Counted from the first letter of the stretch, positions 44,812 to 53,522 are shown. The stretch: DNA of 64,000 bases from Arthrobacter sp. SX1312 (GCF_002929295.1 NZ_PJIM01000002.1:206191-270190); one strand, 5' to 3'. Made by a program: numbers and translations. The notes: generated by a model from the letters alone, not told the origin.

Positions 44812-44827
44812 TCTGCAATACTGCAGA
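44812..44827. promoter_or_regulatory. Candidate LysR operator
   Basis: TCTGCA and TGCAGA arms flank ATAC directly in front of the LysR start (44829) and 115 bases from the divergent transporter start. The interrupted-palindrome pattern suits LysR-type autoregulation and divergent activation. Confidence 0.5.
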
Positions 44828-44828
44828 T

Positions 44829-45719
44829 ATGTCCGTGCCCAATGCCCAGGATCTCGTGGTGCTGCTCGCCGTCGCACAGAGCGGGCGATTCACCACGGCC
44901 GGTGAGTCGCTGGGGCTGAACCACACCACGGTGTCCCGGCGGATCGCGGCCCTGGAGAAGGCGCTCGGCGGGCGGGTCCTCTCCCGTGGCAGCGGCGGGT
45001 GGGAGCTGACGGACCTGGGCCGACGGGCGGTGGACGCGGCAGCCGTCGTCGCGGAGGCGGTCGCCCGGCTGGGTGATGGTGACGGCGCACTCTCGGGCGT
45101 GGTGCGGATGAGTGCCACCGACGGCTTCAGCGCCTTCATTGCGGCCCCCGCCTTCGCCCGGCTCCGGGCCGCGAACCCCCTGCTGCGCATCGAGATCGTC
45201 AGTACGACCCGCCGGGCCTCGCAGACCCGGACGGGCCTCGACTTCGAGGTGGTGGTCGGCGAACCGCAGGTGCACCGAGCGGAGGCGGAGCGGCTGGGCT
45301 CCTACGTCCTCGGGCTGTACGCGTCCGAGGAGTACCTCGCGGCACACGGGGCGCCGGCGACGCTTGCGGAGGCCATGGATCATCAGCTCGTGTACTTCAT
45401 CGACGCGATGCTGCAGGTGGACAGCCTCGATGCCCCCCGGCGGCTCCTTCCCGCCATGCGCGACGCCCTGAGTTCGACCAACGTCTTCGTCCACGTCGAA
45501 GCCACCCGGGCGGGCGCCGGGCTCGGCCTGCTGCCCTGCTTCATGGCCGATCGGCACGCCGACCTCGTCCGGCTCCTCCCCGACGACGTCGCCGAGGAAC
45601 TCGACTACTGGCTCGTGGTGCGGGCGGACGCGCTGCGCCAGCCGGCGATCGCCGCCGTCGTCGACGCCCTGAGGCACTCGACCGCGGCCATGGAGCCGCA
45701 GCTCCTGGGCCTCGGCTGA
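44829..45719 (+). CDS. LysR-family transcriptional regulator
   Basis: This 296-residue regulator from ATG 44829 has an N-terminal winged HTH (VLLAVAQSGRFTTAGESLGL then NHTTVSRRIAALEKALGG) and a periplasmic-fold effector domain (VVRMSATDGFSAFIAAPAFA, VVVGEPQVHRAEAERLGSYV, TRAGAGLGLLPCFMADRHAD). It faces the transporter-bdhA operon across 131 bases, so it is presumably the activator of that pair and responds to hydroxybutyrate or a relative. An ATG 13 codons upstream is less likely because it would run through the candidate operator. Confidence 0.93.
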   Translation: MSVPNAQDLVVLLAVAQSGRFTTAGESLGLNHTTVSRRIAALEKALGGRVLSRGSGGWELTDLGRRAVDAAAVVAEAVARLGDGDGALSGVVRMSATDGFSAFIAAPAFARLRAANPLLRIEIVSTTRRASQTRTGLDFEVVVGEPQVHRAEAERLGSYVLGLYASEEYLAAHGAPATLAEAMDHQLVYFIDAMLQVDSLDAPRRLLPAMRDALSSTNVFVHVEATRAGAGLGLLPCFMADRHADLVRLLPDDVAEELDYWLVVRADALRQPAIAAVVDALRHSTAAMEPQLLGLG

Positions 45720-45725
45720 CGGTCC

Positions 45726-45753
45726 GGGAGCGGGCGCCGGCCGGTGCGCTCCC
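45726..45753. terminator. Short hairpin between convergent genes
   Basis: GGGAGCG (45726-45732) pairs with CGCTCCC (45747-45753) around a 14-base GC-rich loop, exactly between the LysR stop and the stop of the spermidine-synthase-like gene. It is a modest terminator candidate. Confidence 0.45.
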
Positions 45754-46584
45754 TCAGTCCGCGAGGAGCCGGGCGTTCGCGGCGAACGTCCGGACCCGGG
45801 CGTCCTGCCAGAGGTGTGCCGGCACTCCCCCGCCGAGCAGTTCGCGCGCCAGTCCCGGATCCTCGCCGAGGGGGGCGTCGCTGCCGGCGATGATCACGTT
45901 GCCGTAGCGCCGGCCCTTCAGCATCGCGGGGTCGGCGACGATCGCGGTGTGCGCGAACTCCGCGGCGATGGTCGCGGCCTCCCGCCGTGCCATCGCCAGG
46001 TTCGGGGTGTCGCCGCAGTTGACGAGGTAGACGCCGTCGGCCGCGAGCACGCGCCTGGCCGCCCGGGTGAACTCCGTCGTCGTCAGGGATGCGGGCGTGA
46101 CCGCCCCGGCGAAGACGTCCCGGATGACGAGGTCGCGGCTGTCCTCGCTGAGGGACTCCGTCACGGCGCGGGCCTCCCCGACCCGGATGCGCACGAGGGG
46201 TGCGCGCGGCAGGTCGAACCACGTGCGGACCAGCTCCGCGAGCCGCCCGTCGAGTTCGACGACGACCTGGCGGGCCTGGGGGTGGCTCGCGGCGAAGCGG
46301 CGCGCGAGCGAGCACGCCCCTCCCCCGAGATGCAGCACCCGCAGCCGCTCCGACGGCGCCCACCGGGAGTCGACGAGGGAGGCGATCCAGTGCATGTACT
46401 CGAAGTCCAGGTGCAGCGGATCGTCCAGGTCGATATGGGAGCTGGGGACGCCGTTGACGCGCAGCACCCAGCCGTTCGGGCTGTACGGATCGGGCTCGAG
46501 CTCGCACGTCCCGGTGTCGATCGGGAACTCGCCGATCTCGGGGCGGGGCCCTGCCGGTTTCACCATCGTCGGAAGCCTTCTCAT
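45754..46584 (-). CDS. Spermidine-synthase-like methyltransferase-fold protein
   Basis: This 276-residue protein has the spermidine synthase/SAM-dependent Rossmann fold: LRVLHLGGGACSLARRFAAS near residue 82 (nucleotide loop), QVVVELDGRLAELVRTWFDL (acidic loop end) and DLVIRDVFAGAVTPASLTTT. It lacks the membrane domain of longer actinobacterial relatives and the complete polyamine-binding tyrosines cannot be verified. It may therefore be a fused-SpeE-like protein of unknown substrate. ATG 46584 overlaps the GNAT stop (ATGA), which supports this start over ATG 46566. Confidence 0.88.
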   Translation of the reverse strand: MRRLPTMVKPAGPRPEIGEFPIDTGTCELEPDPYSPNGWVLRVNGVPSSHIDLDDPLHLDFEYMHWIASLVDSRWAPSERLRVLHLGGGACSLARRFAASHPQARQVVVELDGRLAELVRTWFDLPRAPLVRIRVGEARAVTESLSEDSRDLVIRDVFAGAVTPASLTTTEFTRAARRVLAADGVYLVNCGDTPNLAMARREAATIAAEFAHTAIVADPAMLKGRRYGNVIIAGSDAPLGEDPGLARELLGGGVPAHLWQDARVRTFAANARLLAD

Positions 46585-47117
46585 TCTCGGTCGAGGCGGT
46601 GCATGCGGAACATGGGCCGGTGGTGCCAGGTGGGTCCGCAGAGCATGGACGTGCCGTCCGGTGCGAAGCCGTTGCGGACGTAGAAGCGCTCGGCCCGCGG
46701 ATTGCCGTTCAGGATCCAGAGGTACGCTGCCCGGGCGCCGATCGCCGTGTCCAGCAGGCGCTGTCCGAGACCCGAGCCGTGCGTGGACCGCAGCGTGTAG
46801 ATGTGGTGCAGCTCGAAGTCGGGGCGGTCCTCGTCCCGGCCCGGGCCGGAGGTCGCGATGGCGACCGGCCCGCCGTCGTCGTCGAACGCCAGCCAGCTCC
46901 GTGCGCTGCCGGGGGTCCGCGCCGCCTCCTCGAACGCCGCACGACGGCGCGCGATCAGGTGGGGCAGCTCGGCGTCGTAGTACGCGTGGTACTCCGGGGG
47001 CATGATGTGCTCGTACGTCTCGTGCAGGCCGGCGACGTGGGTGCGGACGTACGCCTCCGCGTCGTCGGCGGTGGCCGGCCGGATCACGTAGGGCAGTGTC
47101 AGCAGGGGCTGTGTCAC
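46581..47117 (-). CDS. GNAT-family N-acetyltransferase
   Basis: This 178-residue acetyltransferase uses acetyl-CoA. The fold markers are the opening YVIRPATADDAEAYVRTHVA and the acetyl-CoA loop HHIYTLRSTHGSGLGQRLLD (Q/R-x-x-G-x-G/A type). LWILNGNPRAERFYVRNGFA is the usual C-terminal motif of this family. The substrate is unknown. It is translationally coupled to the spermidine-synthase-like gene, which would fit a polyamine or small-amine substrate; this is only a suggestion. Confidence 0.93.
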   Translation of the reverse strand: MTQPLLTLPYVIRPATADDAEAYVRTHVAGLHETYEHIMPPEYHAYYDAELPHLIARRRAAFEEAARTPGSARSWLAFDDDGGPVAIATSGPGRDEDRPDFELHHIYTLRSTHGSGLGQRLLDTAIGARAAYLWILNGNPRAERFYVRNGFAPDGTSMLCGPTWHHRPMFRMHRLDRE

Positions 47118-47134
47118 CGTGTCAGCTTAGTGGC

Positions 47135-47152
47135 CCGGGGCTACCGCCCCGG
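47135..47152 (-). terminator. Hairpin between thiamine-binding-type and GNAT genes
   Basis: CCGGGGC (47135-47141) and GCCCCGG (47146-47152) form a 7-bp stem with a TACC tetraloop in the 46-base gap on the minus strand. It may end the upstream one-gene unit. Confidence 0.5.
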
Positions 47153-47163
47153 TCCGGGCGGTC

Positions 47164-47505
47164 CTAGGAGTGGCCCTCGAACTGTTCCTGTTCGGCGAGC
47201 GCCGCCTCGAGCCGCTCGACCTTGCCGGTCAGCTCCCCCGTCCTGCCGGGGCGGATGTCCGCCTTCAGCACGAGGGACACGCGGCTCCCGTAGCGGCCAG
47301 CGGCCTCCGTGGCGTGCTTGACCACGGCCATCACCTCGTCCCACTCGCCCTCGATGGTGGTGAACATCGAATCGGTGGAGTTCGGGAGGCCCGATTCCCG
47401 GACGACGGCGACCGCGGCGGCGACGGCGTCGTGCACCGAGCCGTCGGGATCGTCGCCGGAGAGGGCGGAGGTTCCGGACGGGGCGACACTGAAGGCTACG
47501 AGCAT
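47164..47505 (-). CDS. MTH1187/YkoF-type thiamine-binding family protein
   Basis: This 113-residue protein from ATG 47505 has the ferredoxin-like DUF77 fold: MLVAFSVAPSGTSALSG, VAVVRESGLPNSTDSMFTTI and EGEWDEVMAVVKHATEAAG, with strand SRVSLVLKADIRPGR. Homologues bind thiamine or its pyrimidine part (YkoF) or form tetramers of unknown role. No thiamine gene is adjacent, so the ligand is unproven. Confidence 0.88.
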   Translation of the reverse strand: MLVAFSVAPSGTSALSGDDPDGSVHDAVAAAVAVVRESGLPNSTDSMFTTIEGEWDEVMAVVKHATEAAGRYGSRVSLVLKADIRPGRTGELTGKVERLEAALAEQEQFEGHS

Positions 47506-47678
47506 GGTCCCAGTCTGGCACGCCACCGTCCCCAGGGTCAGCCCCAGTCGGTCAAGGCGCCGAGGGTGCGCCGGCCCCGGACCTGGTGCGCCGGCGGCGC
47601 TGCGGGTCCGGGCACCCGGCGCGGCGGCCCGCCCCACCGCGACTCGCTCCGGGCCCCGGTGATCGCTAAGCCAACTGC

Positions 47679-47708
47679 TTGTTGCCACCCTCTGCCGGCC
47701 GTTAAGAT
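47679..47708 (+). promoter_or_regulatory. Candidate promoter for the small acidic protein gene
   Basis: TTGTTG (47679-47684) and TAAGAT (47703-47708) are 18 bases apart and end 43 bases before ATG 47752. This is the best housekeeping-type promoter in the 246-base gap. Confidence 0.5.
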
Positions 47709-47751
47709 TCAGACGGTCGCCGTGCGGTCCACGGCCAGCAGATTGGATGCC

Positions 47752-48036
47752 ATGAAGAGCAGGATCTCCCCCGATGAGCCGTTCCCCGAGGACCTGGGTG
47801 ATTTGAAGGACCAGGACGTCGAAGTCCTCAACAGCAAGGTCCACCGGGAGGTCGACCACGAGTTCGCGACGGAGGGGGAGGTCGACCCCGAGACGGCGGC
47901 ACGCAGGGATGAAGTCGCAGGTGAGCTCGACGACCGGGACGCCGGCCCCGGCCTCAGACTGGTGCCCCGGCACGACGAGGACGACGAGGACGACGAGGAC
48001 GAGGGCAACGCCGTCCGGGCCGACGGCGGGCGCTAG
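47752..48036 (+). CDS. Small acidic protein, function unknown
   Basis: This 94-residue protein from ATG 47752 is very acidic. It begins MKSRISPDEPFPEDLGDLKD, has a middle rich in Glu/Asp and Val (VEVLNSKVHREVDHEFATEG), and ends with an Asp/Glu run (HDEDDEDDEDEGNAVRADGG). It has no signal peptide or membrane helix. A plausible promoter lies upstream, but no strong ribosome-binding site. I recognise no family. Codon use is like the neighbours, which favours a real gene. Confidence 0.6.
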   Translation: MKSRISPDEPFPEDLGDLKDQDVEVLNSKVHREVDHEFATEGEVDPETAARRDEVAGELDDRDAGPGLRLVPRHDEDDEDDEDEGNAVRADGGR

Positions 48037-48094
48037 GCGGAACTGCCGCACACCGGCCTGACGTCACGGGAGCACTTCCGGGAATGCTCCGTGC

Positions 48095-48176
48095 GGCATG
48101 TGCGTTGCCGCAGGAGTCGCGCCACTCAGAGGGCCCGACCTCTGTAAGCCTCCCGGTCTTCAACGGTGCGACCGGG
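48095..48176 (+). promoter_or_regulatory. Folded leader before MFS exporter gene (three hairpins)
   Basis: Three successive perfect stems occur: 48095-48100 with 48108-48113 (6 bp, 7-base loop); 48127-48132 with 48139-48144 (6 bp, 6-base loop); 48152-48158 with 48170-48176 (7 bp, 11-base loop). They lie between the stop of the small acidic gene and the MFS start. They could be a terminator for the former, or a riboswitch- or attenuator-like leader for the latter. I match no known riboswitch consensus. Confidence 0.5.
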
Positions 48177-48211
48177 GCGACGACCGCCGGACATCCCACG
48201 ATTGGTACCCC

Positions 48212-49435
48212 TTGTCTGTTTCCTCCGCGAAGGTGACCACCACCGCGCCGTTCCCCTATATCGGGCTGCTGTCCCTTGCCGGAGCGATCTTCGTCTCCGT
48301 CACGAGCGAATTCCTGCCCACCGGCCTCCTGCCGGCCATGGCACGGGACCTCGGCGTCGGCATCTCGACCGCCGGCTATCTCGTGACCATCTTTGCCGGG
48401 ACCGTCGTCGTCGCCACCACGCCCCTGGCCGCCGTGACGCAGCGGTTCTCCCGCAAGTCCCTGATCGTCGTCGTCCTCCTGGTGATCGCGGTCTCGAACG
48501 TGCTCGCGGCGATCGCCCCCACCTACGGTGTGCTCGTGGCCGCGCGCATCCTCGGCGGACTGGCGCACGGCCTGTTCTGGGCCGTGGTCGCCGCCTACTC
48601 CGCGCACCTCGTCCCGGCGCACCAGCTCGGCAAGGCGGTTGCCATCACCGCGGGCGGCGGCACGGCCGCATTCGTGCTGGGTGTCCCCGTGGGCACCGCG
48701 ATCGGGAACGCGCTCGGCTGGCGTGCAGCGTTCACGATCATCGGCGTGGTCGTCGCCCTGCTCGCCCTGGTGATCGTGAAGTTCCTGCCGCCCGTCGACC
48801 ACCACGTGGAGCGGAAGGCGGGCGAGGCGCGCGTCCCGCTGCGCCGCGACCCGAGCTTCCGCGCGGTCATCCTGCTGTGCACCGTCATCCTGATCCTGCT
48901 GACCGGCCAGAACACCTTCTACACGTACATCGCGGCATGGTTGACCGACGTCTCGGCCTTCGAACCCGGGTCCGTCGCCCTCGTCCTGTTCCTCTACGGC
49001 GGCGCGGGCATCATCGGCCTTGTCGGCGCCGGCTACGCCGCGGACCGCTTCCCCCGGAAGGCGTTCGTCGGTGTGGTCCTGATGGTCATGGCCGCCGTCC
49101 TCACCCTCGCCCTCGCGACCTCCAACACCGTGGTGGTGCTCGTCGGCGTCATCGTCTGGGGTGCCGCGTTCGGCGGGATCCCGGCCCTGCTGCAGACCCG
49201 CATGCTCCGCACCGCCTCCTTCCGCACGCGTGACCTCTCGGCTGCCCTGCAGACGACGGCGTTCAACATCGGCATCGGCGGCGGCGCCCTCCTCGGCGGG
49301 CTCCTGCTCGACGGCATCGGCCTCGACATCCTCCCGTTCACGATGATCGCGATCGTCGCCGCCGGCCTTGCCCTGAGCCTCGCGACCGACACCGTCAAGG
49401 ACCGGCGGGAACGGCGCCGGCTCCGCGCCGACTGA
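48212..49435 (+). CDS. MFS transporter (AraJ/DHA1-like efflux family)
   Basis: This polytopic protein of about 407 residues has twelve helices: IGLLSLAGAIFVSVTSEFLP at the start, and the antiporter region ARILGGLAHGLFWAVVAAYS. Helix-rich C-terminal segments such as VALVLFLYGGAGIIGLVGAG follow. The pattern fits DHA1 sugar-efflux or drug-efflux proteins of the AraJ type. The start is uncertain: TTG 48212 or GTG 48233, neither with a good ribosome-binding site. The upstream leader is strongly folded. The substrate is unknown. Confidence 0.88.
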   Translation: MSVSSAKVTTTAPFPYIGLLSLAGAIFVSVTSEFLPTGLLPAMARDLGVGISTAGYLVTIFAGTVVVATTPLAAVTQRFSRKSLIVVVLLVIAVSNVLAAIAPTYGVLVAARILGGLAHGLFWAVVAAYSAHLVPAHQLGKAVAITAGGGTAAFVLGVPVGTAIGNALGWRAAFTIIGVVVALLALVIVKFLPPVDHHVERKAGEARVPLRRDPSFRAVILLCTVILILLTGQNTFYTYIAAWLTDVSAFEPGSVALVLFLYGGAGIIGLVGAGYAADRFPRKAFVGVVLMVMAAVLTLALATSNTVVVLVGVIVWGAAFGGIPALLQTRMLRTASFRTRDLSAALQTTAFNIGIGGGALLGGLLLDGIGLDILPFTMIAIVAAGLALSLATDTVKDRRERRRLRAD

Positions 49436-49760
49436 CCAGGGACGGCGGATTCCTGCGCGCGGACGGGCGCCGGGAATAGGGCATTCATCACAGTCGGGGG
49501 TTTCCGCAACTCCTCGAGGAGGCCCTTCCCGGGCGCCGTCCGTAGCCGGCGTACGGGATGGCCCGTCGCCCGGACGGTCCGCGACCCGCCGTCGAGGATC
49601 GCCGCAGCCACAGGGAAGCAGGGCTCATCCGGTCAACGGCGGAGCAGGTTCCGGCGGGCCGATCCCCGGGCATCATCCACCGCCGACGGGCTCCTGCAAG
49701 CGGGTTCTCGCGCAGGATCCGCCCGGAGCAGGCCGCCACCGCACGCGTACGGTCGGGAGT
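49436..49760. other. 325-base gene-free region
   Basis: This gap between the MFS and BCCT genes holds no convincing coding sequence. The short open frames in it have no family sequence and atypical composition. It should contain the end of the MFS message and the BCCT promoter. I see no clear terminator, tRNA, riboswitch consensus or repeat in it. Confidence 0.5.
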
Positions 49761-51386
49761 ATGTCTAATTCCACCCAGCCCATCCAAGGATCACCGCCCA
49801 GCGAGGACACACCCTTCGAGGTCCCTCCCGGACAGGCTCCCATGAAGGCTGCGCTGGACAAGCCCGTCCTCTTCGTCTCCCTCTCGATCGTCATCCTGCT
49901 GATGCTCGCGGCAGTCCTCTTCCCCACCCGTTTCTCGGACTTCACCACCTCCGTCCTCACCGGACTCGTGGCGAACTTCGGGTGGGCCTTCGTCCTCACT
50001 GCCACCGGCTTCGTGGTGTTCGCCCTGTTCCTGGCGTTCAGCAAGTACGGCCGGATCCCCCTCGGGCAGGACGGCGAGAAGCCCGAGCATTCGCGGCTGT
50101 CCTGGATCGCCATGATGTTCAGCGCCGGCATGGGCATCGGGCTCATGTTCTACGGCGTCACCGAGCCCATCTCCCATTACACCGCGCCGCCCGTCGAGGG
50201 TATCGAGCCCGGCAGTTCGGAAGCCGCCCGGCAGGCCATGAACTACACGCTCTTCCACTGGGCCATCCACCCCTGGGCCATCTACGCCGTCGTCGGCCTG
50301 GCCCTCGCCTACTCGGCCTTCCGGAGGGGTCGCGGCGTCGGCTTCAGTGGCGCATTCACGGCCCTGTTCCGTGGCCGCCCCGCACCCCGGGCCCTGCGCG
50401 CCATCGACGTGTTCGCGATCTTCGCGACCCTCTTCGGATCGGCCACCTCCCTGGGCCTCGGCGTCCTGCAGATCAACGGCGGTCTCTCGGAGGTCTTCGG
50501 CACGGGCAGCAGCCTGGCCCTGCAGATCGGCATCATCGCCGTGCTCACCGTCTGCTTCGTCATCTCCGCCGTCAGCGGCGTGAGCCGCGGCATCAAGTGG
50601 CTCTCCAACGGCAACATGATCCTGGCCCTGGCCCTGCTGTTCTTCCTGTTCGTCGTGGGCCCCACGGTCTTCATCCTCGAACTGATCCCGGCCTCGGCAG
50701 GCAGCTACCTCGTCAGCCTGCCGCAGATGGCGTCCCGCACGGGCGCGTTCGGCGGCCACGAGTGGCTCGCCGCATGGACTATCTTCTACTGGGCGTGGTG
50801 GGTCTCGTGGACGCCCTTCGTCGGTTCCTTCCTGGCGAAGATCTCGCGCGGACGCACCATCCGGGAGTTCGTGATCGGCGTCGTCGCCGTCCCCAGCGTC
50901 ATCAGCGTGATCTGGTTCGGTGTCTGGGGCGGCTCGGCGCTCAACCTGCAGGACAACGGGGTCGACATCGCGGCCGCCACCGCCGAGAGCCAGGAGTCCG
51001 CGATGTTCGCGCTCCTCGCCCAGTACCCGCTGGCTGCGGTGACCTCGATCCTCGTGGTGATCCTCGTGGCCGTCTTCTTCATCTCGGGTGCGGACGCCTC
51101 CTCGATCGTGCTCGGGTCACTCTCCTCCTTCGGCGCAGCGGTCCCCCGCAAGTGGCTGACCATCCTGTGGGGCACACTGACCGGCGCGGTCGCCGCCGTC
51201 CTGCTCTCGGTCGGAAGCCTCGAGGCGCTGCAGACGCTGACCATCATCGCCGCCGCCCCGTTCCTGCTCGTCATGATCGGGCTGTGCGTGGCTCTCATGA
51301 TGGATCTGTCGAAGGACCCGCTCATCACCGGCGCCCGCCGCACCGGCTCGCGGGCCGCGCGGAGGATCACCACCCCACAGGCCTGA
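49761..51386 (+). CDS. BCCT-family betaine/choline/carnitine transporter
   Basis: This 541-residue secondary importer of the betaine-choline-carnitine family starts at ATG 49761. It has twelve helices. The glycine-rich unwound helix GMGIGLMFYGVTEPISHYTA is near residue 120. The family signature FYWAWWVSWTPFVGSFLAKI is near residue 342, with the aromatic box Trp residues. It probably takes up glycine betaine or a similar osmoprotectant with Na+ or H+. The N-terminal tail of about 30 residues may help osmosensing; this is known for BetP but unproven here. Confidence 0.95.
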   Translation: MSNSTQPIQGSPPSEDTPFEVPPGQAPMKAALDKPVLFVSLSIVILLMLAAVLFPTRFSDFTTSVLTGLVANFGWAFVLTATGFVVFALFLAFSKYGRIPLGQDGEKPEHSRLSWIAMMFSAGMGIGLMFYGVTEPISHYTAPPVEGIEPGSSEAARQAMNYTLFHWAIHPWAIYAVVGLALAYSAFRRGRGVGFSGAFTALFRGRPAPRALRAIDVFAIFATLFGSATSLGLGVLQINGGLSEVFGTGSSLALQIGIIAVLTVCFVISAVSGVSRGIKWLSNGNMILALALLFFLFVVGPTVFILELIPASAGSYLVSLPQMASRTGAFGGHEWLAAWTIFYWAWWVSWTPFVGSFLAKISRGRTIREFVIGVVAVPSVISVIWFGVWGGSALNLQDNGVDIAAATAESQESAMFALLAQYPLAAVTSILVVILVAVFFISGADASSIVLGSLSSFGAAVPRKWLTILWGTLTGAVAAVLLSVGSLEALQTLTIIAAAPFLLVMIGLCVALMMDLSKDPLITGARRTGSRAARRITTPQA

Positions 51387-51438
51387 CGCGCCCGGGGGTG
51401 ATGCGCCGGGCGGAGACCACGCGGGGCAGAATGGTGCG

Positions 51439-52482
51439 ATGCGCGCCGTCTGCTTCGATGAGTTCTCCGCCCGTCCCGTCCTCCGGGACGTGCCCGAACC
51501 CGTGCCGTCGCCGCGCGGCGTCGTCGTCCGCGTCGAGGCCACCGGGCTGTGCCGCAGCGACGTGCACGGCTGGCTGGGGCACGACGACGGCATCACCCTC
51601 CCGCACGTGCCGGGCCACGAACTCGTGGGCACCATCGCGGCGGTGGGCGAGGACGTCCGGCGCTTCTCGGTCGGCGAGCGCGTCACGACGCCGTTCGTCT
51701 GCGCCTGCGGTCACTGCCCCGAATGCATGTCCGGCAACGGCCAGGTGTGCCGTAACCAGACGCAGCCGGGCTTCACGCACTGGGGCTCCTTCGCGGACCT
51801 CGTGGCCCTGCACGACGCCGACACGAACCTCATCGCCGTCCCCGAGTCCCTCGACGCCGGCGCCGCCGCCCTCCTCGGCTGCCGCTTCGCGACGTCGTAC
51901 CGCGGCCTCGTGCACCAGGCGCGGCTGGCTGCCGGCGACACCCTCCTCGTGGTCGGTTGCGGCGGGGTGGGGCTGAGCGCCGTCATGATCGGCGTGGCGC
52001 TGGGGGCCCGCGTGATCGGCGTCGACGTCGACGGGGACGCCCTGGCGCGCGCCGCCCGCTTCGGCGCCGCGGACACCGTCCAGTCGGCCGGACTCTCCCG
52101 CGCTGCCGTGCTCGACGCCGTGCGGGACGCCGCACCCTCGGGCATCGACGTGTCCGTCGATGCGCTGGGCCGCGAGGAGACCGCCGCGATCGGCATCCTG
52201 TCCCTCCGGCCGAGGGGCCGGCACGTGCAGATCGGCCTGTTCCCCGCGGACCCGGTGATCCCGATGGGCGCCGTCATCGGGAAGGAGCTCGCCGTCCTCG
52301 GCAGCCACGGCATGCCCGCGCACGACTACCCGGGGCTGCTGGACCTCGTGGCCGCCGGCCGGCTGCGCCCGCAGGACCTCATCGAACGCAGGATCGCCCT
52401 CGATGCCGTGCCCGACGCCCTGGTCGCGATGGCCGGCGACACGTCCGCGGGCGGGGTGACCGTCGTCGACCTCGGAGTGTGA
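51439..52482 (+). CDS. Zinc-dependent alcohol dehydrogenase
   Basis: This 347-residue medium-chain dehydrogenase has the catalytic zinc sites GLCRSDVHGWLGHDD and PHVPGHELVGTIAAVGEDV. The structural zinc lobe has four cysteines in VCACGHCPECMSGNGQVC. The NAD(P) fold is DTLLVVGCGGVGLSAVMIGV. The late segment GSHGMPAHDYPGLLDLVAAG is seen in alcohol/aldehyde dehydrogenases of this subgroup. The substrate is unknown. It is followed 47 bases later by the hotdog protein, possibly one transcript. Confidence 0.94.
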   Translation: MRAVCFDEFSARPVLRDVPEPVPSPRGVVVRVEATGLCRSDVHGWLGHDDGITLPHVPGHELVGTIAAVGEDVRRFSVGERVTTPFVCACGHCPECMSGNGQVCRNQTQPGFTHWGSFADLVALHDADTNLIAVPESLDAGAAALLGCRFATSYRGLVHQARLAAGDTLLVVGCGGVGLSAVMIGVALGARVIGVDVDGDALARAARFGAADTVQSAGLSRAAVLDAVRDAAPSGIDVSVDALGREETAAIGILSLRPRGRHVQIGLFPADPVIPMGAVIGKELAVLGSHGMPAHDYPGLLDLVAAGRLRPQDLIERRIALDAVPDALVAMAGDTSAGGVTVVDLGV

Positions 52483-52529
52483 CGCGGAACGCGCTACCGG
52501 TGGCGCTTCGCATACGGAGATACTGGGGC

Positions 52530-53516
52530 ATGGAACCCATGCCGCGCCCCGCTGATCCGCCGTCGAATGCGGTCACCCTCCGATTCCTCGCCTCGCCCAC
52601 CGATCTCGGGCACAGCGGCTCGGTGGACGCCGGCACCGTGCTCGAGTGGGTGGACAAGGCCGCCTACGCGGCCGCCGTCGGCTGGGCGAAGACCTACTGC
52701 GTGACCGCGTACGTCGGGAACATCCACTTCGCGGATCCCGTGATGGTCGGCGACCTCGTGGAGGTGGAGGCCACGATCGTCCACACCGGCACGTCCTCCA
52801 TGCACATCCGCACCATCGTCTCCTCCGGATCCGTGACCGGGGACGACGGCGGGAAGCGCAGCGAGTGCCTCGTCATCTTCGTTGCGGTGGGGCCGGACGG
52901 CAAACCCGTCGCGGTGCCGCCCTTCGAACCGCGGACGGAGGCCGAGCGCATGGAGAGTGATCATGCGATCGCGCGCATCGAGGTCCGCAAGGAGATCGTC
53001 GAAGAGATGCGCCGGCAGGAATACACCGACGGCAGCACCGCGGAGCGGACGGTCCTCCGGTTCCTCGCCGCACCCACCGACGTCAACTGGGGTGGGAAGG
53101 TGCACGGCGGCACGGTGATGGACTGGATCGACGAGGCCGCCTACGTCTGCTCCACGCGGTACTGCGGGCTGGACACCGTGGCCGTGTTCTCCGGCGGCGT
53201 CCGCTTCCTGAAGCCCCTGCACATCGGTGACGTCGTCGAGGTGGAGGCGCGACTCGTCTATACGGGCAACAAGGGCATGCACATCGCAGTGCACGTCCGC
53301 TCCGGGAGCCCGAGGTCCCGCGACATGGAGCTCACCACCACGTGCCTCACGGTCATGGTGGCACGCGACGAGGAAGGGACGGCGGTGCCGGTGCCGCCCT
53401 GGGTGCCGAGGTCGGAGGAGGACCGACGGCTCCACGACCACGCCCGGAACCTGCTGCTGATCCGCAGCCGTGCCCCGGGCAGCGTCCTGCCGACGCATCT
53501 GCAGCAGGCCGGCTGA
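52530..53516 (+). CDS. Tandem hotdog acyl-CoA thioesterase
   Basis: This 328-residue protein contains two hotdog domains of the YciA/BFIT type. Domain 1 (about residues 15-130) shows RFLASPTDLGHSGSVDAGTV and EWVDKAAYAAAVGWAKTYCV. Domain 2 (about 175-295) repeats this as RFLAAPTDVNWGGKVHGGTV and DWIDEAAYVCSTRYCGLDTV. Each has the catalytic Asp/Glu region. It probably hydrolyses acyl-CoA. ATG 52530 is preceded by GGAGA. Its domains clearly arose by duplication. Confidence 0.92.
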   Translation: MEPMPRPADPPSNAVTLRFLASPTDLGHSGSVDAGTVLEWVDKAAYAAAVGWAKTYCVTAYVGNIHFADPVMVGDLVEVEATIVHTGTSSMHIRTIVSSGSVTGDDGGKRSECLVIFVAVGPDGKPVAVPPFEPRTEAERMESDHAIARIEVRKEIVEEMRRQEYTDGSTAERTVLRFLAAPTDVNWGGKVHGGTVMDWIDEAAYVCSTRYCGLDTVAVFSGGVRFLKPLHIGDVVEVEARLVYTGNKGMHIAVHVRSGSPRSRDMELTTTCLTVMVARDEEGTAVPVPPWVPRSEEDRRLHDHARNLLLIRSRAPGSVLPTHLQQAG

Positions 53517-53522
53517 GGGTCG

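Noticed and set aside
49558-49845. 95-codon open frame before the BCCT gene
   Set aside because: It overlaps the transporter start in another frame, is Arg/Pro-rich and lacks a ribosome-binding site or family match.
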